NCBI GenBank assembly: GCA_964565805.1
Contig: CAZMGH010000012.1
Location: 1 to 64,000, forward strand
Length of the DNA: 64,000 bases
Direction: 5' to 3'
From: Catenibacillus sp964565805
GTDB lineage: Bacteria > Bacillota > Clostridia > Lachnospirales > Lachnospiraceae
The number at the start of each line of letters is the position of its first letter. Positions within the stretch are counted from its first letter, which is position 1. The translations under genes were made by a program, and so were the position numbers. This document shows positions 7,864 through 17,287 of the stretch, piece after piece. The notes below the pieces were generated by a model that worked only from the letters and a program-made list of their open reading frames with translations, did not search any database and was not told where the DNA came from.

Positions 7864-9234
7864 TTATGCCTTAATATATTTTAAAATGTCCTGCACTGTG
7901 CGGATCCCTATAACAGCCATACCTTCTGTGGAAGCCACGGACTTAAGATTCACCTCCGGCACCAGGCAGGTGGAAAATCCCAGCTTCTTAGCTTCTGCTA
8001 CCCGTTGCTCTACCATATTAACAGCCCGAACCTCACCGGTAAGGCCAACTTCACCAAAGATAATCGTCTTGCCGCTGATCTCAAAGTTTTTATAGCTGGA
8101 AATAATCGCACACACCACCGCCAGGTCAATGGCCGGCTCGCTTAAGCGCATGCCTCCGGCAATGTTCACATAGCAGTCGCAATGATCTAACGGCAGGCCC
8201 AAACGCTTTTCCAAAACTGCCATGAGCAGGTTTACCCGGTTATAATCAATGCCTGCGGATGTTCTTCTGGGCATATTAAAATTGGTGCGGCACACCAAAG
8301 CCTGAACCTCTACCAAAATCGGCCGGGTCCCCTCCATAGCGCATGAAACGACAGAGCCGGAAGCGCCCTGGGGCCGACCGTTAAGCATATACTCTGAGGG
8401 GTTGGGAACCTGGATGAGTCCGGAAGACCGCATTTCAAACACACCAATCTCATTGGTAGAGCCAAAACGGTTTTTCACTGCCCTCAAAAGCCGGTAAGAG
8501 GCATGACGATCCCCTTCAAAATAAAGAACCGTATCTACCATATGTTCTAATACCCTGGGCCCGGCCACAACCCCTTCCTTAGTCACATGACCTACAATAA
8601 AAATAGAGATTCCCAGCCCTTTGGCCAGCTGCATTAATACGCTGGTGCTTTCCCGAACCTGACTCACACTTCCCGGAGCAGAGCCAATATCCTCTTTGTA
8701 CATCGTCTGGATTGAATCAATGATCACAATATCCGGCTTATATTTTCTCACAACCCCTTCCACAATGTCCAGATTTGTCTCGCACAGCATCATAATGTCC
8801 TTTTTAAATGCACTCAGTCGATCCGCCCGCATACGGATCTGCTGAAGAGACTCTTCCCCGGAAATATACAGCACAGAGACGGACTGAGCCGCCAGTGTCT
8901 GGCACATTTGCAAAAGCAGGGTGGACTTTCCGATTCCCGGATCGCCTCCTACAAGGACAAGAGAGCCTTTTACAATACCGCCCCCAAGCACCCGGTCCAA
9001 CTCCTGGATGCCGGTAAGCGTGCGCTTATGAGTATCCAGACTGACCATGGATAATTTTGTCGGCGCCGCAGCCGCAAGATCTCTCGGGGACACCGGACTG
9101 CCCCGGCCACCCTTAGGTGCTGCAGGCTCTTCCACAAAAGTGTTCCAGGCCTTACATCCGGGGCACTGGCCCATCCATTTAGAACTTTCAAAGCCACATT
9201 CCTGACAGAAAAAAATAGTTTTTGATTTCGCCAT
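7864..9234 (-). CDS. radA: DNA repair/branch migration protein RadA
   Basis: RadA (Sms), a RecA-related ATPase that promotes branch migration during recombination and processing of stalled forks. 456 residues from MAKSKTIFF; GAGAGGA ribosome site. Order: four-cysteine zinc finger (C10, C13, C24, C27), RecA core with Walker A GGDPGIGKST (96-105), the RadA-specific VKNRFGS motif (around 256), then a Lon-protease-like C-domain (GGMRLSEPAIDLAVVCAII) that lacks protease residues in this family. Often linked to clpC-mcsAB in Firmicutes, as here. Confidence 0.97.
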   Translation of the reverse strand: MAKSKTIFFCQECGFESSKWMGQCPGCKAWNTFVEEPAAPKGGRGSPVSPRDLAAAAPTKLSMVSLDTHKRTLTGIQELDRVLGGGIVKGSLVLVGGDPGIGKSTLLLQMCQTLAAQSVSVLYISGEESLQQIRMRADRLSAFKKDIMMLCETNLDIVEGVVRKYKPDIVIIDSIQTMYKEDIGSAPGSVSQVRESTSVLMQLAKGLGISIFIVGHVTKEGVVAGPRVLEHMVDTVLYFEGDRHASYRLLRAVKNRFGSTNEIGVFEMRSSGLIQVPNPSEYMLNGRPQGASGSVVSCAMEGTRPILVEVQALVCRTNFNMPRRTSAGIDYNRVNLLMAVLEKRLGLPLDHCDCYVNIAGGMRLSEPAIDLAVVCAIISSYKNFEISGKTIIFGEVGLTGEVRAVNMVEQRVAEAKKLGFSTCLVPEVNLKSVASTEGMAVIGIRTVQDILKYIKA

Positions 9235-9246
9235 AATATATCCTCT

Positions 9247-9329
9247 CAAAATGTCCGCTCATGCAAGCATGGCGGCCGCCTGCCAGGCGTATCGCGCAAA
9301 ATGGCTGCCCAAAAACAGCAGGCAGCCAT
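9247..9329 (-). repeat. Dispersed repeat family 1, copy B with attached terminator
   Basis: Minus strand: stem-loop ATGGCTGCC / GGCAGCCAT (9301-9309 and 9321-9329) followed by TTTTGCGCGATACGCCTGGC and the same core as copy A, down to 9247. The stem-loop can terminate the small gene ending at 9351; the repeat then fills the gap to radA. Confidence 0.75.
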
Positions 9330-9350
9330 ATAGTTTCGTTACATTTCACC

Positions 9351-9755
9351 TTATACAATATGGATCGTCTTCTCTCCGTTTCCAAGCTCTACGCTAAATA
9401 CCAGCTTTCCGCCCAGATTTGTCCTGGCGCTTCCCACATCTACGCCATCCACATAAACCCGGTATTCCTTTTCCGGTTCAAGGCCCAGAGCAATCTGAGT
9501 ATCCTCAAAACCTTCCACTTTAAAGTCAATTCCCGCATCATTCATCCTGAAATCCCGGACAACGGTACCGGGAACAGACTCATATACAAATAAATCGTTG
9601 CGCTCCAGTTTGGTGATCTCCTTGTAAGTTTTTACCTTATAGCTGTCACCGAAATGTTCATAATCAGATACCTTGGACTTTGTCTCCAATTCATAGTTTC
9701 CAAAGCTCAGATCCCCATTATCCTCGGTGCGGATCAACCCCTCGATTACTATCAT
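9351..9755 (-). CDS. Conserved Clostridia protein of unknown function
   Basis: About 134 residues from MIVIEGLIRTEDNGDLSFGNYELE, with an AGGAGG-like ribosome site overlapping the alternative upstream start (9797). Acidic, beta-rich in appearance, no signal peptide or membrane segment, no cysteine. I recall similar Lachnospiraceae proteins annotated as endosialidase, but nothing resembling a sialidase fold or Asp-box is visible, so that name is not supported. Lies between clpC and radA, followed by a terminator. Confidence 0.75.
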   Translation of the reverse strand: MIVIEGLIRTEDNGDLSFGNYELETKSKVSDYEHFGDSYKVKTYKEITKLERNDLFVYESVPGTVVRDFRMNDAGIDFKVEGFEDTQIALGLEPEKEYRVYVDGVDVGSARTNLGGKLVFSVELGNGEKTIHIV

Positions 9756-9830
9756 TGTTATATCCTCCTGATCGTGTTTCTTTAATAACACCTTCATTAT
9801 ATCGCATCTTGCTGAACTTTTCCAGTGTTT

Positions 9831-12269
9831 TTACGCAAGCTCTACCTTGCCCTTTTTTATCGTCAGCTGGACCTTATCCCCAGACTTGATCTTCTGGCCC
9901 AGGATTGCTTCCGCCATGGCGTCCTCAATTTCATTTTGAATCGCCCGGCGCAAAGGTCTTGCTCCGTAATTCGGGTCAAACCCGACTTCCGCCAGGTGAT
10001 CCAGCACTGCCCTGCTAGCAGCTATAGTAATATTCATCTGGTCCTTAGCCCGGGCAAAGATCTCATCCAGCATGATCTTAACGATCTGACGGATATTTTC
10101 CCGGCTGAGCGGATGGAATACGATAATATCATCAATACGATTTAAAAACTCCGGCTTGAAAATATGCTTTACTTCATCCATGACGCCGTCCTTCATCCGG
10201 CGATAATCCTCCTTATCATTATCCACAGCCATAAATCCAAGCTTTTTCGGCGCTATAATATTCGATGCGCCTGCATTGGAAGTCATAATGATCACCGTAT
10301 TCTTAAAGTCGATCTTCCGGCCCTGGGCATCGGTAATGTGGCCGTCATCCAAAACCTGAAGGAGTACGTTAAAAATATCCGGGTGAGCCTTTTCCACCTC
10401 ATCAAACAAAAGGACAGAATAAGGATTTCGGCGGATCTTTTCGCTGAGCTGTCCCCCTTCCTCATAACCAACATATCCTGGAGGTGAACCAATCAGCTTG
10501 GATACACTGTGCTTTTCCATATACTCTGACATATCTACCCGGATCAGAGCGTCTTCCTTTCCAAACATAGCCTCTGCCAATGCCTTGGAAAGCTCTGTCT
10601 TTCCTACGCCGGTAGGCCCTAAAAACAGGAAGGAACCAATGGGCCTCTTAGGATCTTTCAGCCCGATACGTCCCCGGCGGATAGCCTTGGCCACTGCGGC
10701 TACAGCCTCATCCTGGCCAACCACTCTTTTATGAAGGATGCTCTCCAGATTCATAAGACGCTGGGACTCTTCTTCGGCCAGCTTTTTCACCGGGATCTTT
10801 GTCCAGGAAGAAACAATGTCAGCAATCTCGTTTTCTCCAACAACCAGATCGACATCCTTCCGGGCCTTTTCCCATTCATGATTTAAAATCACCAACTCCT
10901 GGCGCAGCTCACTCTGCTCTTTTTTAATGGCTCCGGCCCGCTCATAAGCTTCCTCACGGATGGCATTTTCCTTGTCTTCTTCCAACTTTTCAATACGGTT
11001 TTCCACTTCCTTGATCTGAGGGGACGCGGAATAAGAGGACAGACGTACCTTGGAGGATGCCTCATCGATCAGGTCAATGGCTTTATCCGGCAGAAAACGG
11101 TCATTAATATATCTGGCAGACATTTTTACCGCGGCGTTAAGCGCTTCATCGGTAATACGCACATGGTGATGCTCTTCATAGGCCGGACGAAGTCCCCTTA
11201 GGATCTCTAACGTTTCCGCCTCGGAAGGCTCATCTACCACCACAGGCTGGAAGCGACGCTCCAGGGCCGCGTCCTTTTCAATGTACTTCCGGTACTCATC
11301 AATGGTGGTAGCGCCGATGATCTGAATCTCTCCCCGTGCCAAAGAGGGCTTTAAAATATTAGACGCATCCAAGGCGCCTTCCGCGCCACCGGCGCCGATG
11401 ATCGTATGGATCTCATCAATAAACAGGAGCACATTCCCGTCATCCCTAACCTCGCTAATGATCCGCTTGATCCTTTCCTCAAACTCGCCCCTGTACTTTG
11501 ATCCGGCCACGATGCCGGAAAGATCCAGGGTCACCAGCCGCTTATCCTTAATCGTTTCCGGAATATTTCCGTCCACGATTTTTCTGGCCAGGCCTTCGGC
11601 TATAGCGGTCTTGCCCACTCCAGGCTCGCCAATGAGACAGGGATTATTTTTTGTCCTGCGGCTTAAAATCTGTACCACACGGGTAATCTCATCATTTCTC
11701 CCAACCACCGGGTCCAGCTTTCCTTCCCGGGCCAGTGTCGTTAAGTCCCGGCTGTACTGATCCAGGGTGGGCGTGGCGCTTTTCCTTTTATTCCGGCCGC
11801 TTTTTGAACCAAATTCATTTCTTGCGGCAGAGGTATCCAAACCCATGGCTCCTAAAATGTCACTGTAAAGCTTTTGTATATTTACGCCTAAGGTATTTAA
11901 CAGGCGCACAGCTACACAATCGCTCTCACGGAGAATAGCGATGAGAAGATGCTCTGTTCCGATAGCCTGAGCCCGGAAGCGCAGGGCTTCTCTTCCCGCC
12001 AGCTCTAATATCCTCCGGCTCCTTGGGGTATAATCCATAACATCGGCAACCTCCACGTTGCCTCCGGTAATCAGCTGCTCTACAAGGCGCATGACTTTTT
12101 CCTCAGTCACGCCGTTTTGGATCAGTACCTGACTGGCCAGGCCTTCCTCTTCCCGAAGAAGACCGATGAGCAGGTGTTCCGTACCAATATAATTATGTGA
12201 AAGCTCCGATGCCACATCCGCCGCGTACTGCATGGCATCCGCCGCCATTTGTGTAAATCTGTATTGCAT
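9831..12269 (-). CDS. clpC: ClpC, AAA+ unfoldase of the Clp protease
   Basis: HSP100 unfoldase that feeds proteins (in Firmicutes, those marked by phosphoarginine) into ClpP. 812 residues. Double Clp-N repeat at 1-145, AAA-1 with GEPGVGKT, a UVR-type coiled middle domain (EEDKENAIREEAYERAGAIK), AAA-2 with GPTGVGKT, and a C-terminal D2-small domain. Start supported by AAGGAGGGATCC. Operon gntR-mcsA-mcsB-clpC: mcsB ends 12 bp upstream. Confidence 0.97.
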   Translation of the reverse strand: MQYRFTQMAADAMQYAADVASELSHNYIGTEHLLIGLLREEEGLASQVLIQNGVTEEKVMRLVEQLITGGNVEVADVMDYTPRSRRILELAGREALRFRAQAIGTEHLLIAILRESDCVAVRLLNTLGVNIQKLYSDILGAMGLDTSAARNEFGSKSGRNKRKSATPTLDQYSRDLTTLAREGKLDPVVGRNDEITRVVQILSRRTKNNPCLIGEPGVGKTAIAEGLARKIVDGNIPETIKDKRLVTLDLSGIVAGSKYRGEFEERIKRIISEVRDDGNVLLFIDEIHTIIGAGGAEGALDASNILKPSLARGEIQIIGATTIDEYRKYIEKDAALERRFQPVVVDEPSEAETLEILRGLRPAYEEHHHVRITDEALNAAVKMSARYINDRFLPDKAIDLIDEASSKVRLSSYSASPQIKEVENRIEKLEEDKENAIREEAYERAGAIKKEQSELRQELVILNHEWEKARKDVDLVVGENEIADIVSSWTKIPVKKLAEEESQRLMNLESILHKRVVGQDEAVAAVAKAIRRGRIGLKDPKRPIGSFLFLGPTGVGKTELSKALAEAMFGKEDALIRVDMSEYMEKHSVSKLIGSPPGYVGYEEGGQLSEKIRRNPYSVLLFDEVEKAHPDIFNVLLQVLDDGHITDAQGRKIDFKNTVIIMTSNAGASNIIAPKKLGFMAVDNDKEDYRRMKDGVMDEVKHIFKPEFLNRIDDIIVFHPLSRENIRQIVKIMLDEIFARAKDQMNITIAASRAVLDHLAEVGFDPNYGARPLRRAIQNEIEDAMAEAILGQKIKSGDKVQLTIKKGKVELA

Positions 12270-12280
12270 AGGATCCCTCC

Positions 12281-13321
12281 TTACTGTTTTATTTCAGACA
12301 GATGCCGGTGAATATATCTTGCCCGGCTTTCGTGTCTTTCCTGGCTTCCCAGATTTTTCCCTTCAGAATACATCAGCGTTGCCGGAAGCACGCCCAGCAT
12401 CACTGAATAAATATCCGGGCAGGCATCCTCTGACTTTAATATATCCTCGTCAAAGCCAACCCGCACGTTAGACAGATGATTCAGCGCCTCTCCGGCGCCA
12501 AACATCTTTCCGTACTTAAGGATACCGTAGCTGCGGAAGATCATATCCTCAATCTCCCCTCTCTTTTTCCGAAGGGCTCTCTCTCTTGCACCCCGCTCAT
12601 GATCGGTCACCTGGACCATCATATTTTTCAGGGAATTAAGAATATCCTCCTCGGACAGACCAAGCGTCCTCTGATTTGAAAGGATGTAAATAGAGCCTAA
12701 TGCTCCGCTGGCATCCCCGTACATATTCCTAAGCATAAAGCCAAGACGGTTCAGCTCATCAGACAAAGGCTTGATCAGCTTCTCCTTTTCCATAAAAGGC
12801 AGGTGCATAATATATGCGGCCCGCATCCCGGTACCAATACTGGTCGGACAGGACGTAATAAATCCATATTTATGGTTGTAGGCATATTCCAGCCGATCGC
12901 TAAACACGTCATCCAGCCGGTCCGCCTCTTTATAGGCTTTTCCAAGAGCATCCCCTCTTAACACAGACTGGATGCGCACATGATCCTCCTCATTAAGCAT
13001 GATACATTCCGACTCGTCTTCCGAAACGATCAGCCCGGCCGTCTGCTTTTTATCCCTTAACAAAGGGGTAATGGTACAGCGCTCCGCCATGGCATTTTTC
13101 TGGGTCAGGTCCATGTTCTTTATATCAAAATATTTATAATAGCTTTCATTCGGCTCACACTGCTGAAAAAACTTTTCTCCCACTTCCCGAACCATCTGTC
13201 CGGCCTGGTCCTCTGAGATTTTTAGTGAAAATGGATAAGTGACCAGATTTCTTGCCAGACGGACTCTGGAAGCAATTAAAATGTGATTATCGTTTTTTTG
13301 TGTTTCATACCACATTTTCAT
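12281..13321 (-). CDS. mcsB: Protein arginine kinase McsB
   Basis: Phosphagen-kinase-fold enzyme that phosphorylates arginines on damaged proteins and so targets them to ClpCP. About 346 residues from MKMWYETQKNDNHILIASRVRLARN, whose SRVRLARN is a family signature. Also SCPTSIGTGMRA, the guanidino-kinase loop. The family cysteine at that place is kept. Start chosen because AAAGGAGG lies nine bases before; it overlaps the mcsA stop by 17 bp, suggesting translational coupling. Confidence 0.95.
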   Translation of the reverse strand: MKMWYETQKNDNHILIASRVRLARNLVTYPFSLKISEDQAGQMVREVGEKFFQQCEPNESYYKYFDIKNMDLTQKNAMAERCTITPLLRDKKQTAGLIVSEDESECIMLNEEDHVRIQSVLRGDALGKAYKEADRLDDVFSDRLEYAYNHKYGFITSCPTSIGTGMRAAYIMHLPFMEKEKLIKPLSDELNRLGFMLRNMYGDASGALGSIYILSNQRTLGLSEEDILNSLKNMMVQVTDHERGARERALRKKRGEIEDMIFRSYGILKYGKMFGAGEALNHLSNVRVGFDEDILKSEDACPDIYSVMLGVLPATLMYSEGKNLGSQERHESRARYIHRHLSEIKQ

Positions 13322-13931
13322 CCTGCTTTGCCTCCTTTCCGGACATAGCGCGGATGGCATCTCTTAAATGGGCCGCCTCTTCATATTCCTCATCCCGGAT
13401 GGCCCTGGCCAGCTTCCGTTTTAACCCGGCAATCGCATCAGAGTCTTCCGCTGAAATCTTTACGCCGGGAATATCCCGGGCCGCAGGCTCCTGCTCTTCC
13501 TTTTTATTCCCTGTCACAAAGGAAATATCCGGAACAACCACGGTTTCCGTGCCTTCATAGATTTTTCCGCAATGCTCACAGCTGCCTTGGATCTTCTTTA
13601 AGTAATCGTCCAGCAAAAATCCAAAGGTATGGACACATTCCGGACAGCCAAACTTTCCGTATTTCAAAAATTCATTATAGGTCATGCCACAATTATGGCA
13701 TACCAGATTTGTCTTTTTAACATCATCATCCAGGGCGACCCCTGTCTGGCCCAGGACACTGCTTAATAGTCCTGCCAGAAGATTTCCGGGGGTCAGACCG
13801 GACGCATCCGAATCAAATGCCGTGTACTTAGCGGCACATTCCGGACACAGATACTGTTCTTTTTTTACGCCGTTGACAATCTCTGTATAACAGATCACAG
13901 CTTCATTTTTATGACATATACTGCATAACAC
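13305..13931 (-). CDS. mcsA: McsA, zinc-finger activator of McsB
   Basis: 208 residues. N-terminal pairs of CxxC zinc fingers (MLCSICHKNEA, LCPECA, CHNCG, CPEC, CEHCG) and a C-terminal UVR domain (LKRKLARAIRDEEYEEAAHLRDAIRAM). McsA stimulates McsB and links it to ClpC. Overlaps mcsB by 17 bp. The first gene upstream, 14 bp away, is the GntR-type regulator. Confidence 0.93.
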   Translation of the reverse strand: MLCSICHKNEAVICYTEIVNGVKKEQYLCPECAAKYTAFDSDASGLTPGNLLAGLLSSVLGQTGVALDDDVKKTNLVCHNCGMTYNEFLKYGKFGCPECVHTFGFLLDDYLKKIQGSCEHCGKIYEGTETVVVPDISFVTGNKKEEQEPAARDIPGVKISAEDSDAIAGLKRKLARAIRDEEYEEAAHLRDAIRAMSGKEAKQDENVV

Positions 13932-13945
13932 AGGCTTATCCCCCT

Positions 13946-14350
13946 TTATTTATCCTCTTGAGAATGATTTTTTTTCCCATAATAATCATAAATTTTGTCC
14001 ACAATCTGGTGAACCTCATCCCGGCTTATATTTTTACATATTGCCTCAGCAAGGACAATCTGTAATGTCTGGAAAAGCTCCTGCTGGGCCAGACACTTAT
14101 CATAATCCACCGCCACATAAGCGCCCCGTCTCCGGTCCAGCTTTACAAAGCCGTCCTGTTTTAATACGGAATATGCTTTATTTACTGTATGCATATTAAT
14201 GCCAATGTGGTCCGCCAGCTGCCGAACCGAGGGCAGCGGCTCACCCTCTTCAATCTGAGAGGCGGCAATTCCAATAACGATCTGATTTCTCAGCTGTATG
14301 TAAATCGCCTCTTCACTGTTAAAATCAATTTTCAGAACCATATGCCTCAC
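13946..14350 (-). CDS. GntR-family (YtrA-type) repressor heading the mcsAB-clpC operon
   Basis: 134 residues from a GTG (MRHMVLK) or 131 from the ATG three codons later. Winged helix-turn-helix at roughly 12-75 (AIYIQLRNQIVIGIAASQI, LPSVRQLADHIGINMHTVNK), then only a short helical tail (about 50 residues), the YtrA subfamily pattern with no large ligand domain. It takes the position held by CtsR in Bacillus. Promoter and a palindrome overlapping the -10 lie directly upstream, so autoregulation of the whole operon is likely. The effector is unknown. Confidence 0.88.
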   Translation of the reverse strand: MRHMVLKIDFNSEEAIYIQLRNQIVIGIAASQIEEGEPLPSVRQLADHIGINMHTVNKAYSVLKQDGFVKLDRRRGAYVAVDYDKCLAQQELFQTLQIVLAEAICKNISRDEVHQIVDKIYDYYGKKNHSQEDK

Positions 14351-14366
14351 CGATCCTTCATCTCTT

Positions 14367-14387
14367 TGTTATAGTTATGATATAACA
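14367..14387. promoter_or_regulatory. Probable GntR operator
   Basis: Perfect inverted repeat TGTTATA-N7-TATAACA (21 bp) covering the -10 hexamer of the gntR-mcsAB-clpC promoter. YtrA-type regulators bind AT-rich palindromes of this kind at their own promoters. Confidence 0.7.
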
Positions 14388-14405
14388 GATAACTCATTTT
14401 GTCAA
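14377..14405 (-). promoter_or_regulatory. Promoter of gntR-mcsA-mcsB-clpC
   Basis: Minus-strand TTGACA (14400-14405), 17-bp spacer, TATCAT (14377-14382). A second AT-rich near-palindrome (CTTTATAAATATTTTATAAAG, about 14408-14429) lies just upstream of the -35. Confidence 0.8.
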
Positions 14406-14441
14406 CTCTTTATAAATATTTTATAAAGTCTGAAAATCCGG

Positions 14442-14470
14442 TTGCCCGGCGCTCCGGACAATGTTATTAT
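14442..14470 (+). promoter_or_regulatory. Promoter of the divergent membrane protein gene
   Basis: TTGCCC (14442-14447), 17-bp spacer, TATTAT (14465-14470), about 100 bp before the ATG at 14573. Confidence 0.6.
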
Positions 14471-14572
14471 AATTATATTGCTCTTTACACCTGCCCCGAA
14501 ATGAAAATTTTTCATATCCCGGAGGCAGATCCCATAAGATTTATATAAAAGAAGCGGAGGGATTACACCATT

Positions 14573-15874
14573 ATGGGAAACTTGGGTTATGAGCTTGCCT
14601 TATTGTTTTTTATTTATTCTTTTCTTGGCTGGGTGGTGGAAACTATTATCCAGTCCATGTCCAAAAAGAAATTTGTCAACCGGGGATTCTTTACCGGTCC
14701 TTTTTGCTATATTTACGGGTTTTCCGGTGTGGTAATGACCGTGGCATTTAAAGAACTGCAGGATCAGCCGCTCTTTCTTTTTCTTGGATGCGCGGCGATA
14801 GCTACAGCCATTGAATGGTTTACGGGAAAATTTCTGGAGCGTATCAATTATCATAAGTGGTGGGACTATTCTAAGAAAAAGTGGAACTTTGACGGTTACA
14901 TCTGCCTTCAGTATTCCGTCCTTTGGGGCATTTTAGGCGTCCTTGCCGTTAAGTATGTCAATGACTTCTTTGTCAGTATTTTTAACCTTCTGCCGGATAT
15001 AATCCAGATCATCAGCGTATGGGTCCTGCTGATCATCGGCTTGCTGGACGGTATTGCCTCATTTGCCGCTGTTTTTCACATTAAGAAAGGTATGTACGCC
15101 ATTTACCGGTGGAACAGCAAGCTGGATCGGTGGACCTACCGTTTATCCCAGTGGATCCTAAGTCATGTGGAAAAGCGAATGTTTAAGGCCTATCCTGCGA
15201 TCCAAGAAAAAAAAGCCGTTGAAAAAAAAGACACAGGAAAATTCGCTTCTGGATGCGGATTTTATAAGCTGTTCTGGATCTTCTTTTTAGGCGCCTTTTT
15301 AGGTGATCTGATCGAAACGGTATTCTGCCGCTTTAGTATGGGACGGTGGATGAGCCGGAGCAGCTTTGTATGGGGCCCCTTTAGTATTGTATGGGGCCTG
15401 GCAGTTGTTTTTGCTACAGTGCTTTTTTATAAAGACCGGGAGCGTCCGGATCGGCACATCTTTTTTATCGGCGCCATCCTTGGAGGCGTCTATGAATACA
15501 TATGCAGTGTCTTTACAGAGATCGTCTTTGGAAAAGTCTTTTGGGACTACAGCAAGATCCCCTTCAACCTGGGCGGACGCATTAACCTTTTGTACTGTCT
15601 GTTTTGGGGGATTGCTGCCGTAGTTTGGATCAAGATCCTTTATCCGCGGATTTCCAGTCTGATCGAGAAGGTCCCAGTACTGCCAGGCAAGGTCATTACC
15701 TGGATTGCGGTTGTTTTCATGGCAGTCAACATACTGGTTTCTATGCTTGCTCTGATCCGGTACGATACCCGCGCTCAGGGTGAACCGGCCGATAGCTGGT
15801 GGGAACAGGTCATGGATGAGTATTTTGATGATGAACGTATGGAAAAAATCTATCCCAGCGCAAAATCAAGATGA
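14573..15874 (+). CDS. CmpB-type putative ABC permease with duplicated domain
   Basis: 433-residue membrane protein matching the family called ABC_trans_CmpB. The domain occurs twice: residues about 5-165 (FFIYSFLGWVVETI, NRGFFTGPFCYIYG, WWDYS, FDGYICLQYSVLWG) and about 215-395 (FFLGAFLGDLIETVFCR, RSSFVWGPFSIVWG, FWDYSKIPFNLGGRINLLYCLFWG). Each half has about four to five hydrophobic helices, so an internal duplication is clear. No ATPase partner is adjacent, so transport is unproven. GAAGCGGAGGG precedes the start. Divergent from the gntR-clpC operon and might be controlled by the same repressor. Confidence 0.85.
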   Translation: MGNLGYELALLFFIYSFLGWVVETIIQSMSKKKFVNRGFFTGPFCYIYGFSGVVMTVAFKELQDQPLFLFLGCAAIATAIEWFTGKFLERINYHKWWDYSKKKWNFDGYICLQYSVLWGILGVLAVKYVNDFFVSIFNLLPDIIQIISVWVLLIIGLLDGIASFAAVFHIKKGMYAIYRWNSKLDRWTYRLSQWILSHVEKRMFKAYPAIQEKKAVEKKDTGKFASGCGFYKLFWIFFLGAFLGDLIETVFCRFSMGRWMSRSSFVWGPFSIVWGLAVVFATVLFYKDRERPDRHIFFIGAILGGVYEYICSVFTEIVFGKVFWDYSKIPFNLGGRINLLYCLFWGIAAVVWIKILYPRISSLIEKVPVLPGKVITWIAVVFMAVNILVSMLALIRYDTRAQGEPADSWWEQVMDEYFDDERMEKIYPSAKSR

Positions 15875-15927
15875 AACGTATGGCAGTTCAGACGGAACTA
15901 AGTATGGCGGTTCCGTCGGGCACACCT

Positions 15928-15966
15928 AAAAAAGATGCCCCGGAGTTTTTCCGGGACATCTTTTTT
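15928..15966. terminator. Bidirectional terminator between the membrane protein gene and purD
   Basis: AAAAAAGATGCCCCGG pairs with CCGGGACATCTTTTTT across a short loop, with one bulge; A-run and T-run on both sides suit both convergent genes. A weaker stem GACGGAAC/GTTCCGTC (15891-15917) precedes it. Confidence 0.85.
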
Positions 15967-16005
15967 ATTATTACTGTTCGCTTTGTGAACCGTCACTTTT
16001 TATTG

Positions 16006-17277
16006 TCACGCTTCGTCAATGGCTTTGCCTATATCATGACGCATGTATTTTCCTTTAAAATCGATCCATTCTGTGGCCTTGTAGGCATTTGCCCGGGCGG
16101 TCTTTAAATCCGCCCCTGTGGCTGTAATCCCCAGCACCCGGCCTCCGCTAGTAACAATCCTGCCGTCTTTAAATGCGGTGCCTGCGTGGAAGCAGTAATA
16201 ACCGTCTTTATGGTCAAAATTTTCAAAGCCGGTAATCTCATAGCCTTTCTCATAATGCACCGGATAGCCGTCCGAAGCTAATACCACACATACTGCCGCA
16301 TTATCCTCAAACTCCAGGTTATAATCCATAAGCTTTCCGTCAATACATGCTTCAAAGGCCTCCACCAGGTCGGACTTCATTCGCGGCAGCACAACCTGCG
16401 CCTCAGGATCGCCGAACCGGGCATTATATTCCAGCACCTTTGGCCCATCGCCAGTAAGCATCAGGCCTACAAACAGGATTCCTGTAAACGGCCGTCCCTC
16501 GGCCTTCATGGCATCCATGGTTGGCTGATAAATACGGGTCATGCAGAAATCCGCCACATCCTTTGTATAAAACGGGCTGGGTGAAAAGGTTCCCATACCG
16601 CCGGTATTTAAGCCCTGATCCCCGTCCCTGGCCCGCTTGTGGTCTTGAGCGCTGGTCATGGGCTTAATATGAGTCCCATCGCAAAAACACAGCACGGAAA
16701 CCTCCCGGCCGGTCATAAACTCTTCAATAACCAGATGATCTCCGGCGCTGCCAAACTGTTTATCTTCCATAATGGTCTTAACGCCGGCCTTTGCTTCCTC
16801 AAGATCCTTGCAGATCAGCACGCCTTTGCCTAAGGCCAGACCATCGGCTTTTAATACGATAGGCATTTTAGCCGTTTCCAAATACTCTAACGCCGCCTGC
16901 GGATCATCAAAAGTTTCATAGGCCGCTGTAGGAATATGATACTTTTTCATCAGATCCTTGGAAAATGCCTTAGAGCCTTCAATAATGGCGGCATTTTTTC
17001 TTGGGCCGAACACTCTCAGACCCTTAGCTTCAAAAACATCTACAATGCCGCCCACTAACGGATCATCCATACCTACAACAGTAAGATCGATCTGGTTGTC
17101 CTGGGCAAACTGAGCCAGCTTGTCAAACTCCATGGCGCCGATGGGAACACACTCCGCAATGGAAGCAATCCCCGCATTTCCCGGAGCGCAGTAGATTTTT
17201 TCAACCTTTGGACTTTTTTTAATACTGGAAGCAATGGCATGTTCTCTGCCGCCGCTCCCTACGATCAAAACCTTCAT
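16006..17277 (-). CDS. purD: Phosphoribosylamine-glycine ligase PurD
   Basis: ATP-grasp enzyme that makes glycinamide ribonucleotide in de novo purine synthesis. 423 residues, full length: N-terminal MKVLIVGSGGREHAI, ATP-grasp core (PIVLKADGLALGKGV), HKRARDGDQGLNTGGMG and the metal/ATP motif EYNARFGDPE. Last gene of purE-purM-purN-purD, 61 bp after purN. Confidence 0.97.
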   Translation of the reverse strand: MKVLIVGSGGREHAIASSIKKSPKVEKIYCAPGNAGIASIAECVPIGAMEFDKLAQFAQDNQIDLTVVGMDDPLVGGIVDVFEAKGLRVFGPRKNAAIIEGSKAFSKDLMKKYHIPTAAYETFDDPQAALEYLETAKMPIVLKADGLALGKGVLICKDLEEAKAGVKTIMEDKQFGSAGDHLVIEEFMTGREVSVLCFCDGTHIKPMTSAQDHKRARDGDQGLNTGGMGTFSPSPFYTKDVADFCMTRIYQPTMDAMKAEGRPFTGILFVGLMLTGDGPKVLEYNARFGDPEAQVVLPRMKSDLVEAFEACIDGKLMDYNLEFEDNAAVCVVLASDGYPVHYEKGYEITGFENFDHKDGYYCFHAGTAFKDGRIVTSGGRVLGITATGADLKTARANAYKATEWIDFKGKYMRHDIGKAIDEA

Positions 17278-17287
17278 TGGTTTTTCC

